Of a stretch of 17,361 bases of DNA, positions 1 to 6,020 are shown piece by piece. The stretch comes from Oscillospiraceae bacterium (GTDB lineage Bacteria > Bacillota_A > Clostridia > Oscillospirales > Oscillospiraceae). The notes beneath the pieces were generated by a model that had not been told where the DNA came from, searched no databases, and saw nothing but the letters and a program-made list of their open reading frames with translations. The stretch covers positions 1 through 17,361 of the forward strand of contig JAGBEM010000202.1 of NCBI GenBank assembly GCA_017936985.1. The letters run 5' to 3'. How positions within the stretch are numbered: the stretch's first letter is position 1; each line of letters starts with the position of its first letter. Made by a program: the position numbers and the translations under genes.

Positions 1-32
1 AATAGGTTTTATAGGCAAGAGAGAAAATATAT

Positions 33-69
33 AGCCTGCGTGGCAAATTGCTGCGCAGGCTGATTTTTT
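33..69 (+). terminator. Rho-independent terminator of an upstream gene outside the window
   Basis: An 8-bp perfect stem (AGCCTGCG at 33-40 pairs with CGCAGGCT at 54-61) encloses a 13-nt loop and is followed within two bases by a run of six T (64-69). It sits before the first gene, so it should end a transcript entering from the left edge. Confidence 0.75.
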
Positions 70-164
70 GCATATTAATATTTCGCAAACATTTTATAAG
101 CATTTCGGAAATTTGCGCCGGCTAGAATATGGCCATGATTCAAAAGCAAAGGAGATCAAGAATC

Positions 165-437
165 GTGAGCAACAAGGAATTGGAAAGGAAAGCACGGGAG
201 CACGATATATCTGATGCCAGCGCAGAAGAAGTTGTTTCCGGCTACAAGAAAATCGAAAAGGGCGTTGTGGACGGATACAAAAAGATTGAAGACGGCGTGG
301 TGACCGGCTATAAGAAGATCGAAAGCGGCGTGGTAGAAGGCTTTGGCAAAGTCGTGGATAAATGCGTCGAGGTGCTGTTTGCCCAGGACGGAGAATCTGT
401 TGAGGACGCCAAGGCAAGACTTTCTGGAAAGAAATAA
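165..437 (+). CDS. Small protein with tandem 11-residue (hendecad) repeats, unknown function
   Basis: This 90-residue protein is charged and lacks a signal peptide or membrane segment. I chose GTG at 165 because AAAGGAG (148-154) lies 10 nt upstream; the in-frame ATGs at 129 and 135 lie before that site. Residues of about 24-60 are successive 11-residue units of the form GYKKIExGVVx: three near-identical copies (third-position variants K/D/S) and a fourth, degenerate one starting GFGKVV. An 11-residue period with Lys pairs, Glu and Val-Val is the pattern of 11/3 amphipathic helices that lie on membranes, as in synuclein-like and LEA-type repeats. Membrane binding is inferred from pattern only. 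The gene lies 23 bp before a small membrane protein gene with no terminator between them, so the two probably share a transcript. A possible -10 (TATAAG, 95-100) lies upstream without a convincing -35. Confidence 0.75.
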   Translation: MSNKELERKAREHDISDASAEEVVSGYKKIEKGVVDGYKKIEDGVVTGYKKIESGVVEGFGKVVDKCVEVLFAQDGESVEDAKARLSGKK

Positions 438-460
438 TGAATTGAAAGAGGTAATATAAA

Positions 461-826
461 ATGAACAATCACGATCAGGAATTTTTGGTACAGAAGATCC
501 GTACTCAGTATACGGAAAAGCAGTACACCGAGTTGGATGCGCTGAAGGCACTGGATACAAAGGTGAAAAAGCCTGCCAATGTGTTTGGCTACATCTTCGG
601 CAGTGTCAGCGCTGTGATCATGGGAGCAGGTATGAGCCTGGTCATGACAGATATCGGTACAACGATCGGGCTGGTAAGTGCCATGATCCCCGGCATTGTC
701 ATTGGTGTTGTGGGTCTGGGCATGGCGCTGAGCACCTATCCCATCTATAAAAAGATTCTCAGCAGCCGCAAGAAAAAGTACGCACATGAGATCCTGGAGC
801 TCAGCGAGAGGATCATGAATCGGTAA
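461..826 (+). CDS. Small two-helix membrane protein, paralogue of the gene at 3602-3988
   Basis: This 121-residue protein starts at ATG 461 after AAAGAGG. Residues 1-40 are soluble and charged, and helices are predicted by eye at about 42-62 and 75-95. A basic tail (SSRKKK at 101-106) follows, then a short amphipathic helix. The first helix ends in GAGMSLVMTDIG. The same block (GTGMSLTMTELG) and the same YPxY motif after helix 2 occur in the gene at 3602, so the two are paralogues flanking the two-component operon. Both termini are probably cytoplasmic, given the basic flanks. I do not recognise a family with an established function. A hairpin terminator follows 18 bp after the stop. Confidence 0.82.
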   Translation: MNNHDQEFLVQKIRTQYTEKQYTELDALKALDTKVKKPANVFGYIFGSVSAVIMGAGMSLVMTDIGTTIGLVSAMIPGIVIGVVGLGMALSTYPIYKKILSSRKKKYAHEILELSERIMNR

Positions 827-843
827 ATTGCAGTAATGACCGC

Positions 844-885
844 AAAACCGGTACCGTTTCCCTTGGGAAGCGGTATCGGTTTTTT
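844..885 (+). terminator. Rho-independent terminator after the small membrane protein gene
   Basis: A 13-bp stem (844-856 with 871-883, one G-U pair) carries an internal TTCCC/GGGAA extension in its loop and ends in a T6 run (880-885). It separates the first two small genes from the two-component operon, which has its own promoter at 924. Confidence 0.85.
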
Positions 886-923
886 GCAGGAAATTTGCCA
901 TAAGGAAAAATACAAACAAAACT

Positions 924-951
924 TTAACATTTGCGTGGTATGCTGTATAAT
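924..951 (+). promoter_or_regulatory. SigA-type promoter of the two-component operon
   Basis: TTAACA (924-929, 5/6 to consensus) is followed after 16 nt by a perfect TATAAT (946-951), 33 nt before the response regulator ATG. It lies just after the preceding terminator. No repeat typical of a response-regulator binding site is obvious. Confidence 0.75.
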
Positions 952-984
952 ACAAACAGGAACAGGAAAACCGGAGGTAATGCC

Positions 985-1656
985 ATGTTTCAAATTTTGG
1001 TTGTGGAAGATGATAAGGACTTAAACCGCACTGTATGTGCATTTCTTAATGCCAGCGGCTATCAGGCTACCGGATGTTTGAACGCCAATGATGCCTACGA
1101 TGCTATGTATGCAACTATGTTTGACCTGATCGTGTCTGACATCATGATGCCCGGGATCGACGGCTTTGAATTTGCAAAAACCGTGCGCAGCCTGAACGAG
1201 AATATCCCCATTCTGTTCATGACAGCTCGGGATGATTTTGCCTCCAAGCAGCGGGGCTATCGCATCGGTGTGGATGATTACATGGTCAAGCCTATTGACC
1301 TGGATGAGCTGTTTTTGCGGATCGGCGCACTGCTTCGCAGGGCGAAGATCGCTTCCTCTCGAAAGCTGGAGGTGGGCAGCTTTACCATGGACGCAGACGA
1401 GCACACCGCGGAACTCAACGGCGAAGAGATCAGCCTTACCAACCGGGAATTTAACATTCTTTATAAGCTCCTTTCCTATCCCAAGAAGACCTTTACCCGG
1501 CAACAGCTGATGGATGAATTTTGGGATGCGGATACAGACACAGCCCCCAGAGCGGTGGATGTGTATATGACCAAGCTGCGCAGCAAGCTGGCGGACTGCG
1601 AGGATTTTGAGATCAAAACTGTTCACGGGCTGGGCTACAAGGCGGTGATCAAATGA
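985..1656 (+). CDS. OmpR-family DNA-binding response regulator
   Basis: This 223-residue regulator is the output half of a two-component system. The receiver domain (about 1-118) shows the acidic pair in VVEDD (8-10), phospho-acceptor Asp52 in SDIMMPGIDG, switch Thr80 in LFMTARDD and Lys102 in MVKP. The C-terminal winged helix (about 128-220) ends in the typical IKTVHGLGYKAV. Length and order are standard for the family. The start is ATG 985, 7 nt after GGAGG (973-977); the open frame extends upstream but without a ribosome site. The stop overlaps the kinase start by 4 bp (ATGA), so the pair is translationally coupled. It presumably controls this operon and perhaps the small genes at 165-826, but no target site is visible. 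Confidence 0.96.
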   Translation: MFQILVVEDDKDLNRTVCAFLNASGYQATGCLNANDAYDAMYATMFDLIVSDIMMPGIDGFEFAKTVRSLNENIPILFMTARDDFASKQRGYRIGVDDYMVKPIDLDELFLRIGALLRRAKIASSRKLEVGSFTMDADEHTAELNGEEISLTNREFNILYKLLSYPKKTFTRQQLMDEFWDADTDTAPRAVDVYMTKLRSKLADCEDFEIKTVHGLGYKAVIK

Positions 1657-2720
1657 AAAAACCGAAATTCCGGCAGATTCTGAAAGCTGTGAATAACTAT
1701 GTGGTTTTCTTTCTGGTGGTTGCTTTTGCGGTCACCTGCTGTATGCTTCTGTTTGTAAACACCCTGGCAGAATCCATGGGGCTGGTATTCACAGCGGAAA
1801 ATATCACCCAAGCTGCCAAGATGACCTTTGGCAATGTGGTGCTGATCACCTTGATTTTCGGAACCATTGACTACCTGCGCCGCAAGTTTATGGTGGATCG
1901 CCCGGTGAAACGAATCACCGAGGCAACGGAAAAGATCATGCAAGGGGATTTTTCAGTTCGCATCGCCCCAATGCACGGTGCCGGCATGGAAGGGTTCAAT
2001 CAGATCGTCATCGCCATCAATAAGATGGCAAAAGAACTATCCGGAACAGAAACCCTGCGGACGGATTTTATTGCCAATGTATCCCACGAATTGAAGACAC
2101 CGTTGGCCGTTATGGGCAACTACGCCACCATGCTCCGCCGTCCCGGTATTACCGAGGAAGAAAAGAATGAGTATGCCAACGCCATTTCCGAAGCGGCCCA
2201 GCGGTTGGCTCAGCTGATCACCAATATTTTGAAGTTGAACAAGCTGGAAAACCAGCAGATATTCCCCAAAGCGGAGGCTTTTGATCTGGGTGAGCAGTTG
2301 TGCAGTAACCTGCTGCAGTTTGAAAATGCATGGGAACAGAAAAATCTGAATATCGAAACGCAGATCGAAGAGGGTGTGCGCATCTACTCGGATTTTGAAT
2401 TATTGAGCTTAGTCTGGAATAACCTGATCTCCAATGCTGTGAAGTTCACTCCGGAGGGGGGCACAGTGTCAGTCAGCTTGAAAACGGATGTAGAATATGT
2501 GATCGTTTCCGTCAGCGATACCGGCTGCGGCATAAAGCCGGAAACCGGAATGCATATTTTTGAAAAGTTCTATCAGGGAGATACCTCCCACAGCACCCAG
2601 GGCAACGGCCTGGGCCTGGCGTTGGTGAAGCGGGTGGTGGATATTCTGAACGGCGAGATCGGAGTCAGAAGTGTCTACGGTGAAGGCAGCACCTTTACCG
2701 TAAAGATCCGGAGGAACTGA
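1653..2720 (+). CDS. Membrane histidine kinase with a very short sensor loop
   Basis: This 355-residue kinase is the cognate partner of the upstream regulator. Two membrane helices (about 15-37 and 58-76) are separated by only about 20 extracytoplasmic residues. A HAMP-like linker follows (78-130). The dimerisation/phospho-acceptor helix carries His145 in NVSHELKTP. The ATPase domain has the N box (WNNLISNAVKF, 255-265), G1 box (DTGCGI, 289-294), F box (IFEKFYQGD, 302-310) and G2 box (GNGLGLALV, 317-325). All catalytic motifs are intact. With so small an external loop there is no room for a periplasmic ligand domain, a feature of intramembrane-sensing kinases that rely on partner membrane proteins. 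That role for the next gene is inference. Confidence 0.95.
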   Translation: MKKPKFRQILKAVNNYVVFFLVVAFAVTCCMLLFVNTLAESMGLVFTAENITQAAKMTFGNVVLITLIFGTIDYLRRKFMVDRPVKRITEATEKIMQGDFSVRIAPMHGAGMEGFNQIVIAINKMAKELSGTETLRTDFIANVSHELKTPLAVMGNYATMLRRPGITEEEKNEYANAISEAAQRLAQLITNILKLNKLENQQIFPKAEAFDLGEQLCSNLLQFENAWEQKNLNIETQIEEGVRIYSDFELLSLVWNNLISNAVKFTPEGGTVSVSLKTDVEYVIVSVSDTGCGIKPETGMHIFEKFYQGDTSHSTQGNGLGLALVKRVVDILNGEIGVRSVYGEGSTFTVKIRRN

Positions 2721-2721
2721 A

Positions 2722-3612
2722 ATGGACTGGAAAAAACTAGGGAAAAAGCTGCTCTTTCCCCCAATATGGGTCATGGTGATCCTGATGATTATCAGCGCCG
2801 CAGCTTTGACCACAGTCTTTGTAAATGGCTGGGCGGAAACGGTTGCCGCCTATATGATCTTTGTGTTGTCCTTTTATACGTTAAGTGTTGTGACACTTTT
2901 CTGCGTCATGGTGCTGCCGAAGCAGTACAGGCAGATCAAGCAAAAGATCTATGCCAATCCTTTGGGCAACCGCTACATGACAGACCGGGCCTTCCGCACC
3001 GAGATTTCCTTGTGCCTTTCTCTGTGCATCAGCCTCTTGTATGTGGGGATCAACCTGTGGTCCTGGTATCTGGTGGGCAGCTGGTGGTTCATGGTGCTTG
3101 CGGTGTATTATGTGATCATGGCGGTGATGCGGTACCTCCTGGTGCGGTATGTTCGCATTCAGAAGATCGGTACCGACATTTTAGGTGAGTGGAAGCGGTC
3201 AAGGCTCTGTGCATATATCCTGCTGCTGGTAAACCTGTCTCTCAGTGGTGCGGTGCTGATGATTTTGTTCCAAAACCGGGGTTATGATTATCCGGGTATT
3301 CTGATCTATGTGATGGCGATGTACACTTTCTATTCCACCATCCATGCCATAGTAGACATCGTCAAATACCGTTCTTTGGGAAGCCCGGTGATGTCCACCG
3401 CAAAAATCGTCAGTTTGTCTGCCGCACTGGTGTCTATGCTGAACCTGGAAACAGCCATGTTTGCCCAGTTCGGTGGGAAAATGTCGATGGAGGATCAGCG
3501 TATCTTTATCATTCTCACCGGTGCCGGTGTCAGTATTACCGTTGTGACCCTTTCCGTTTTGCTTATTATCAGAGCCACAAAAGAAATCAGGAGAAATGTA
3601 AATGGAGAATAA
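2722..3612 (+). CDS. Eight-helix integral membrane protein encoded with the two-component system, unknown function
   Basis: This 296-residue, strongly hydrophobic protein has about eight membrane helices by eye (about 14-34, 40-65, 96-118, 120-142, 162-183, 190-212, 225-249, 260-284). Short basic loops at 66-95 and 143-161 suggest cytoplasmic faces. It begins one base after the kinase stop, with GGAGG at 2710-2714, so it is certainly in the operon. Its end overlaps the next gene by 11 bp. I recognise no transporter signature, ATPase or enzyme motif. Given the minimal kinase sensor, it may be the sensory partner or the protected target of the pathway (inference from position only). A permease without its ATPase is a less likely alternative. 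Confidence 0.88.
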   Translation: MDWKKLGKKLLFPPIWVMVILMIISAAALTTVFVNGWAETVAAYMIFVLSFYTLSVVTLFCVMVLPKQYRQIKQKIYANPLGNRYMTDRAFRTEISLCLSLCISLLYVGINLWSWYLVGSWWFMVLAVYYVIMAVMRYLLVRYVRIQKIGTDILGEWKRSRLCAYILLLVNLSLSGAVLMILFQNRGYDYPGILIYVMAMYTFYSTIHAIVDIVKYRSLGSPVMSTAKIVSLSAALVSMLNLETAMFAQFGGKMSMEDQRIFIILTGAGVSITVVTLSVLLIIRATKEIRRNVNGE

Positions 3613-3988
3613 AGAAAGCTTTAGCTTCACATACTCCGCTGCCCAGCGGCAGGAGATCGAAAGCATCCGAAAAAAATACCTTCCCAATGAGGAAAACAAA
3701 ATGGAGCAGCTTCGACGACTCCATAACAGTGCCACAAAAAAAGCCCAGGGCTGGTCCATCGCCCTGGGTGTCATTGGCGCACTGATCCTGGGAACGGGTA
3801 TGAGCCTTACGATGACAGAGCTGGGCCGTTTGGCAGGGGAGTATGCCCTGGTGATCGGTGCTGCCATCGGACTTGTAGGTATGATCATGGTGGCCCTGGC
3901 GTACCCGGTCTATAACCGGGTGCTGAAAAAGGAGCGGGAGCGGATCGCTCCGCAGATCCTCCGGCTGACGGATGAGCTGATGAAATAA
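3602..3988 (+). CDS. Small two-helix membrane protein, paralogue of the gene at 461-826
   Basis: This 128-residue protein starts at ATG 3602 inside the end of the preceding gene, 8 nt after AGGAG (3589-3593), so it is translationally coupled. A charged N-terminal region (about 1-48) precedes two helices (about 50-72 and 82-101) and an amphipathic C-terminal tail (about 108-128). Shared features with the gene at 461 are an LRRLHN/LKALDT-type segment before helix 1, GxGMSLxMTxxG at the end of helix 1, YPxY after helix 2, and a terminal IL-x-L-x(3)-M pattern. This is a diverged duplicate rather than a recent copy. No function is known to me. It is the last gene of the operon before a strong hairpin terminator. 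Confidence 0.87.
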   Translation: MENKESFSFTYSAAQRQEIESIRKKYLPNEENKMEQLRRLHNSATKKAQGWSIALGVIGALILGTGMSLTMTELGRLAGEYALVIGAAIGLVGMIMVALAYPVYNRVLKKERERIAPQILRLTDELMK

Positions 3989-3997
3989 GAAAAGTAA

Positions 3998-4033
3998 CAC
4001 TCCCAAACCGAGCCCGGTTTGGGAGTGCCTTTT
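3998..4033. terminator. Bidirectional terminator between the signalling operon and cysK
   Basis: A perfect 13-bp stem (3998-4010 with 4015-4027) with a 4-nt loop is flanked by CCTTTT on the + side and by a T-rich run on the - side. It lies between the convergent ends of the small membrane protein gene and cysK. Confidence 0.88.
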
Positions 4034-4958
4034 AATCATACAATCCTGTGGACAAATACCGCTCACCGGAGTCCGGCAGCAGCGTCACGATGGTCTTGCC
4101 AGTATTTTCCGGGCTTTTTGCCAGCGTGATGGCAGCATGGAGCGCAGCGCCGGAAGAAATGCCGACGAGCATTCCCTCTGTCCGGGCAAAGGCGCGGGCG
4201 GCGGCAAAGGCCGCTTCGTCCGTTACCGTCATAACTTCGTCGATGACAGACTGATCTAAATTCTCCGGCACGAACCCTGCGCCGATCCCTTGGATCCCGT
4301 GTTTTCCCGGCTTGCCGCCGGAGAGGACAGGGGAGAGCTCTGGCTCTGCGGCGACAATTTGGATCGCAGCATTTTGTTCTTTCAAGTATCTGCCGATGCC
4401 GCTTACGGTACCGCCGGTACCCACACCTGCTACGAAAATATCCACCTTACCTTCCGTGTCAGCCCAAATTTCCGGGCCGGTGGTTTCATAGTGTGCCTGA
4501 GGATTGGCCGGATTGACAAACTGCCCCGGGATAAAGCTGTTTTCCGTTTGCACCGCCAGTTGCTCGGCATATTCAATAGCCCCGGCCATACCCTGATTTC
4601 CGGGTGTCAGGACTACCTCCGCACCGTAGGCTTTCATCAGCTGCTGCCGCTCTATGCTCATGGAGTCCGGCATCACGATGATGCACCGCATACCCCAGGC
4701 TGCTGCAACGGCGCACAGACCAATGCCGGTATTGCCGGAGGTGGGCTCGATAATGACCGTGTTCTGGTTCAGCAGCCCCTGTTCCCGGGTAGCTTTCAGC
4801 ATTTGCAGCGCTGCCCGGTCTTTGACAGAGCCGGCAGGATTTTGAAATTCCAGTTTTGCCAGTACCCTGGCAGTCAGTCCGTGAGATCGGGCTGTTCGCT
4901 TTAGTTCCAGCAGCGGTGTTGTGCCGATGAGCTGCTCCATGGATGTGTAGATGCCCAT
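4032..4958 (-). CDS. cysK: Cysteine synthase (O-acetylserine sulfhydrylase)
   Basis: This 308-residue fold-type II PLP enzyme makes cysteine from O-acetylserine and sulfide in the cytoplasm. Lys46 in NPAGSVKDRAA is the Schiff-base lysine. PTSGNTG (72-78) is the substrate/asparagine loop, GVGTGGTVSG binds the PLP phosphate, and SSGAA near residue 268 holds the serine that contacts the pyridine nitrogen. Length is typical of CysK. The GxGxGGT loop and the lack of a regulatory CBS domain argue against cystathionine beta-synthase. The start is set by AGGAGG 9 nt upstream on the - strand. It is transcribed divergently from cysE, which makes its substrate. A perfect consensus promoter lies upstream; I saw no T-box or S-box leader. 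Confidence 0.96.
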   Translation of the reverse strand: MGIYTSMEQLIGTTPLLELKRTARSHGLTARVLAKLEFQNPAGSVKDRAALQMLKATREQGLLNQNTVIIEPTSGNTGIGLCAVAAAWGMRCIIVMPDSMSIERQQLMKAYGAEVVLTPGNQGMAGAIEYAEQLAVQTENSFIPGQFVNPANPQAHYETTGPEIWADTEGKVDIFVAGVGTGGTVSGIGRYLKEQNAAIQIVAAEPELSPVLSGGKPGKHGIQGIGAGFVPENLDQSVIDEVMTVTDEAAFAAARAFARTEGMLVGISSGAALHAAITLAKSPENTGKTIVTLLPDSGERYLSTGLYD

Positions 4959-4983
4959 AGTAAGGCCTCCTTCCTTTTGTTAA

Positions 4984-5012
4984 ATTATATTCCCCGGATT
5001 TGGGTGTGTCAA
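4984..5012 (-). promoter_or_regulatory. Consensus SigA-type promoter of cysK
   Basis: On the - strand, TTGACA (complement of 5007-5012) is separated by exactly 17 nt from TATAAT (complement of 4984-4989), a full 12/12 match. It fires leftward, away from cysE. Confidence 0.9.
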
Positions 5013-5024
5013 TGCGATTTGTGA

Positions 5025-5053
5025 TTGATTTTGCGCAGGTCTTATGGCATAAT
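5025..5053 (+). promoter_or_regulatory. Promoter of cysE with extended -10
   Basis: TTGATT (5025-5030) and CATAAT (5048-5053) are spaced by 17 nt, with TGG before the -10 forming an extended -10. It lies 24 nt before the cysE start. Its -35 is only about 12 bp from the -35 of the divergent cysK promoter, so one bound regulator could affect both. Confidence 0.7.
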
Positions 5054-5077
5054 CGGAAAATAAAGGAGGGAAGATCT

Positions 5078-5947
5078 ATGCAATCCATGGAAAAGCGGAT
5101 CGAAGCAGCGGTGGACAGCATTCTGGCAGACTACCGCGGTGGCAGAGATATTGACCAAATGGAACTGTTTCAGCATCCGGATAAGGATACGGTTACGGAC
5201 ATTGTTCATAAGCTGCACCGGATCGTATTTCCGGGCTATTCCCGGGATAAGAATTACCGGATCTATAATGCCCGGCACAATCTTTCCATGCTGATGGAGG
5301 ATGTGCTGTTTAACTTAAGCCGGCAGGCAGGGATCGTCCTGGGGGATGAGCAGCAGGGAAATCAGCTCTGCCTGGATTTCTTTGAGCGGATCCCGCGGAT
5401 CCGGGCGAAACTCCAGACGGATCTGCAGGCCGCATTTGACGGCGACCCGGCAGCCACCGGTAAGGAAGAGATCATTTTGTCCTACCCGGGCCTGTACGCC
5501 ATCACTGTGTACCGTCTGGCCCATGAACTGTATTTGCTGGGGCTTCCTATGATCCCCCGGATGATGACGGAGCATGCCCACAGTGTCACCGGCATCGACA
5601 TCCATCCCGGCGCCTCTATTGGAGCCTACTTCTTTATTGATCATGGCACCGGCATTGTCATTGGTGAAACAACGGTCATTGGTGAAAATGTCAAGATCTA
5701 TCTAGGTGTTACCCTGGGCGGCCTTTCTACCCGGGGTGGTCAGAGCCTACGGGGCAAACGGCGGCATCCTACCATCGAGGACAATGTGACGATCTATGCC
5801 AACGCCACCATTTTGGGCGGTGAAACTGTAATTGGGCACGACTGCGTCATTGGCTCCAGCGTGTTTATTACGGAATCGGTAGCACCGGGCACAACGGTTA
5901 CCAACCAAGCTCAGCAGCTTCAATACAAGATCCGGGCAGGGAAATAA
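5078..5947 (+). CDS. cysE: Serine O-acetyltransferase
   Basis: This 289-residue enzyme acetylates serine with acetyl-CoA to give O-acetylserine, the substrate of CysK next door. An N-terminal alpha-helical region (about 1-170) is followed by a left-handed beta-helix of hexapeptide repeats (about 172-270). DIHPGASIG (174-182, His176) and DHGTGIVIGET (188-198, His189) are the catalytic and acceptor motifs. The longer N-terminus resembles the EpsC-type serine acetyltransferases of anaerobes. ATG 5078 was chosen because AAAGGAGG lies 8 nt upstream; the longer frame from 5000 has no such site. The C-terminus ends in Gly-Lys, not in the Ile that in enteric CysE docks in the CysK active site, so the classical cysteine synthase complex is not predicted. 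Confidence 0.95.
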   Translation: MQSMEKRIEAAVDSILADYRGGRDIDQMELFQHPDKDTVTDIVHKLHRIVFPGYSRDKNYRIYNARHNLSMLMEDVLFNLSRQAGIVLGDEQQGNQLCLDFFERIPRIRAKLQTDLQAAFDGDPAATGKEEIILSYPGLYAITVYRLAHELYLLGLPMIPRMMTEHAHSVTGIDIHPGASIGAYFFIDHGTGIVIGETTVIGENVKIYLGVTLGGLSTRGGQSLRGKRRHPTIEDNVTIYANATILGGETVIGHDCVIGSSVFITESVAPGTTVTNQAQQLQYKIRAGK

Positions 5948-5959
5948 CAGAAACAAACC

Positions 5960-5987
5960 TTGCAATACAGCGTACTATGTGTATAAT
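5960..5987 (+). promoter_or_regulatory. Promoter of the GH36 gene
   Basis: TTGCAA (5960-5965) and a perfect TATAAT (5982-5987) are spaced by 16 nt, 33 nt before the ATG at 6021. There is no terminator between cysE and this promoter, so read-through is also possible. Confidence 0.65.
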
Positions 5988-6020
5988 AAAATCAGATAAA
6001 GATTGCAGGAGGGGGACGCT

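Noticed and set aside
308..1042. 244-codon open frame on the - strand across the first small genes
   Set aside because: It crosses a terminator and promoter and is antisense to two genes with good start signals.
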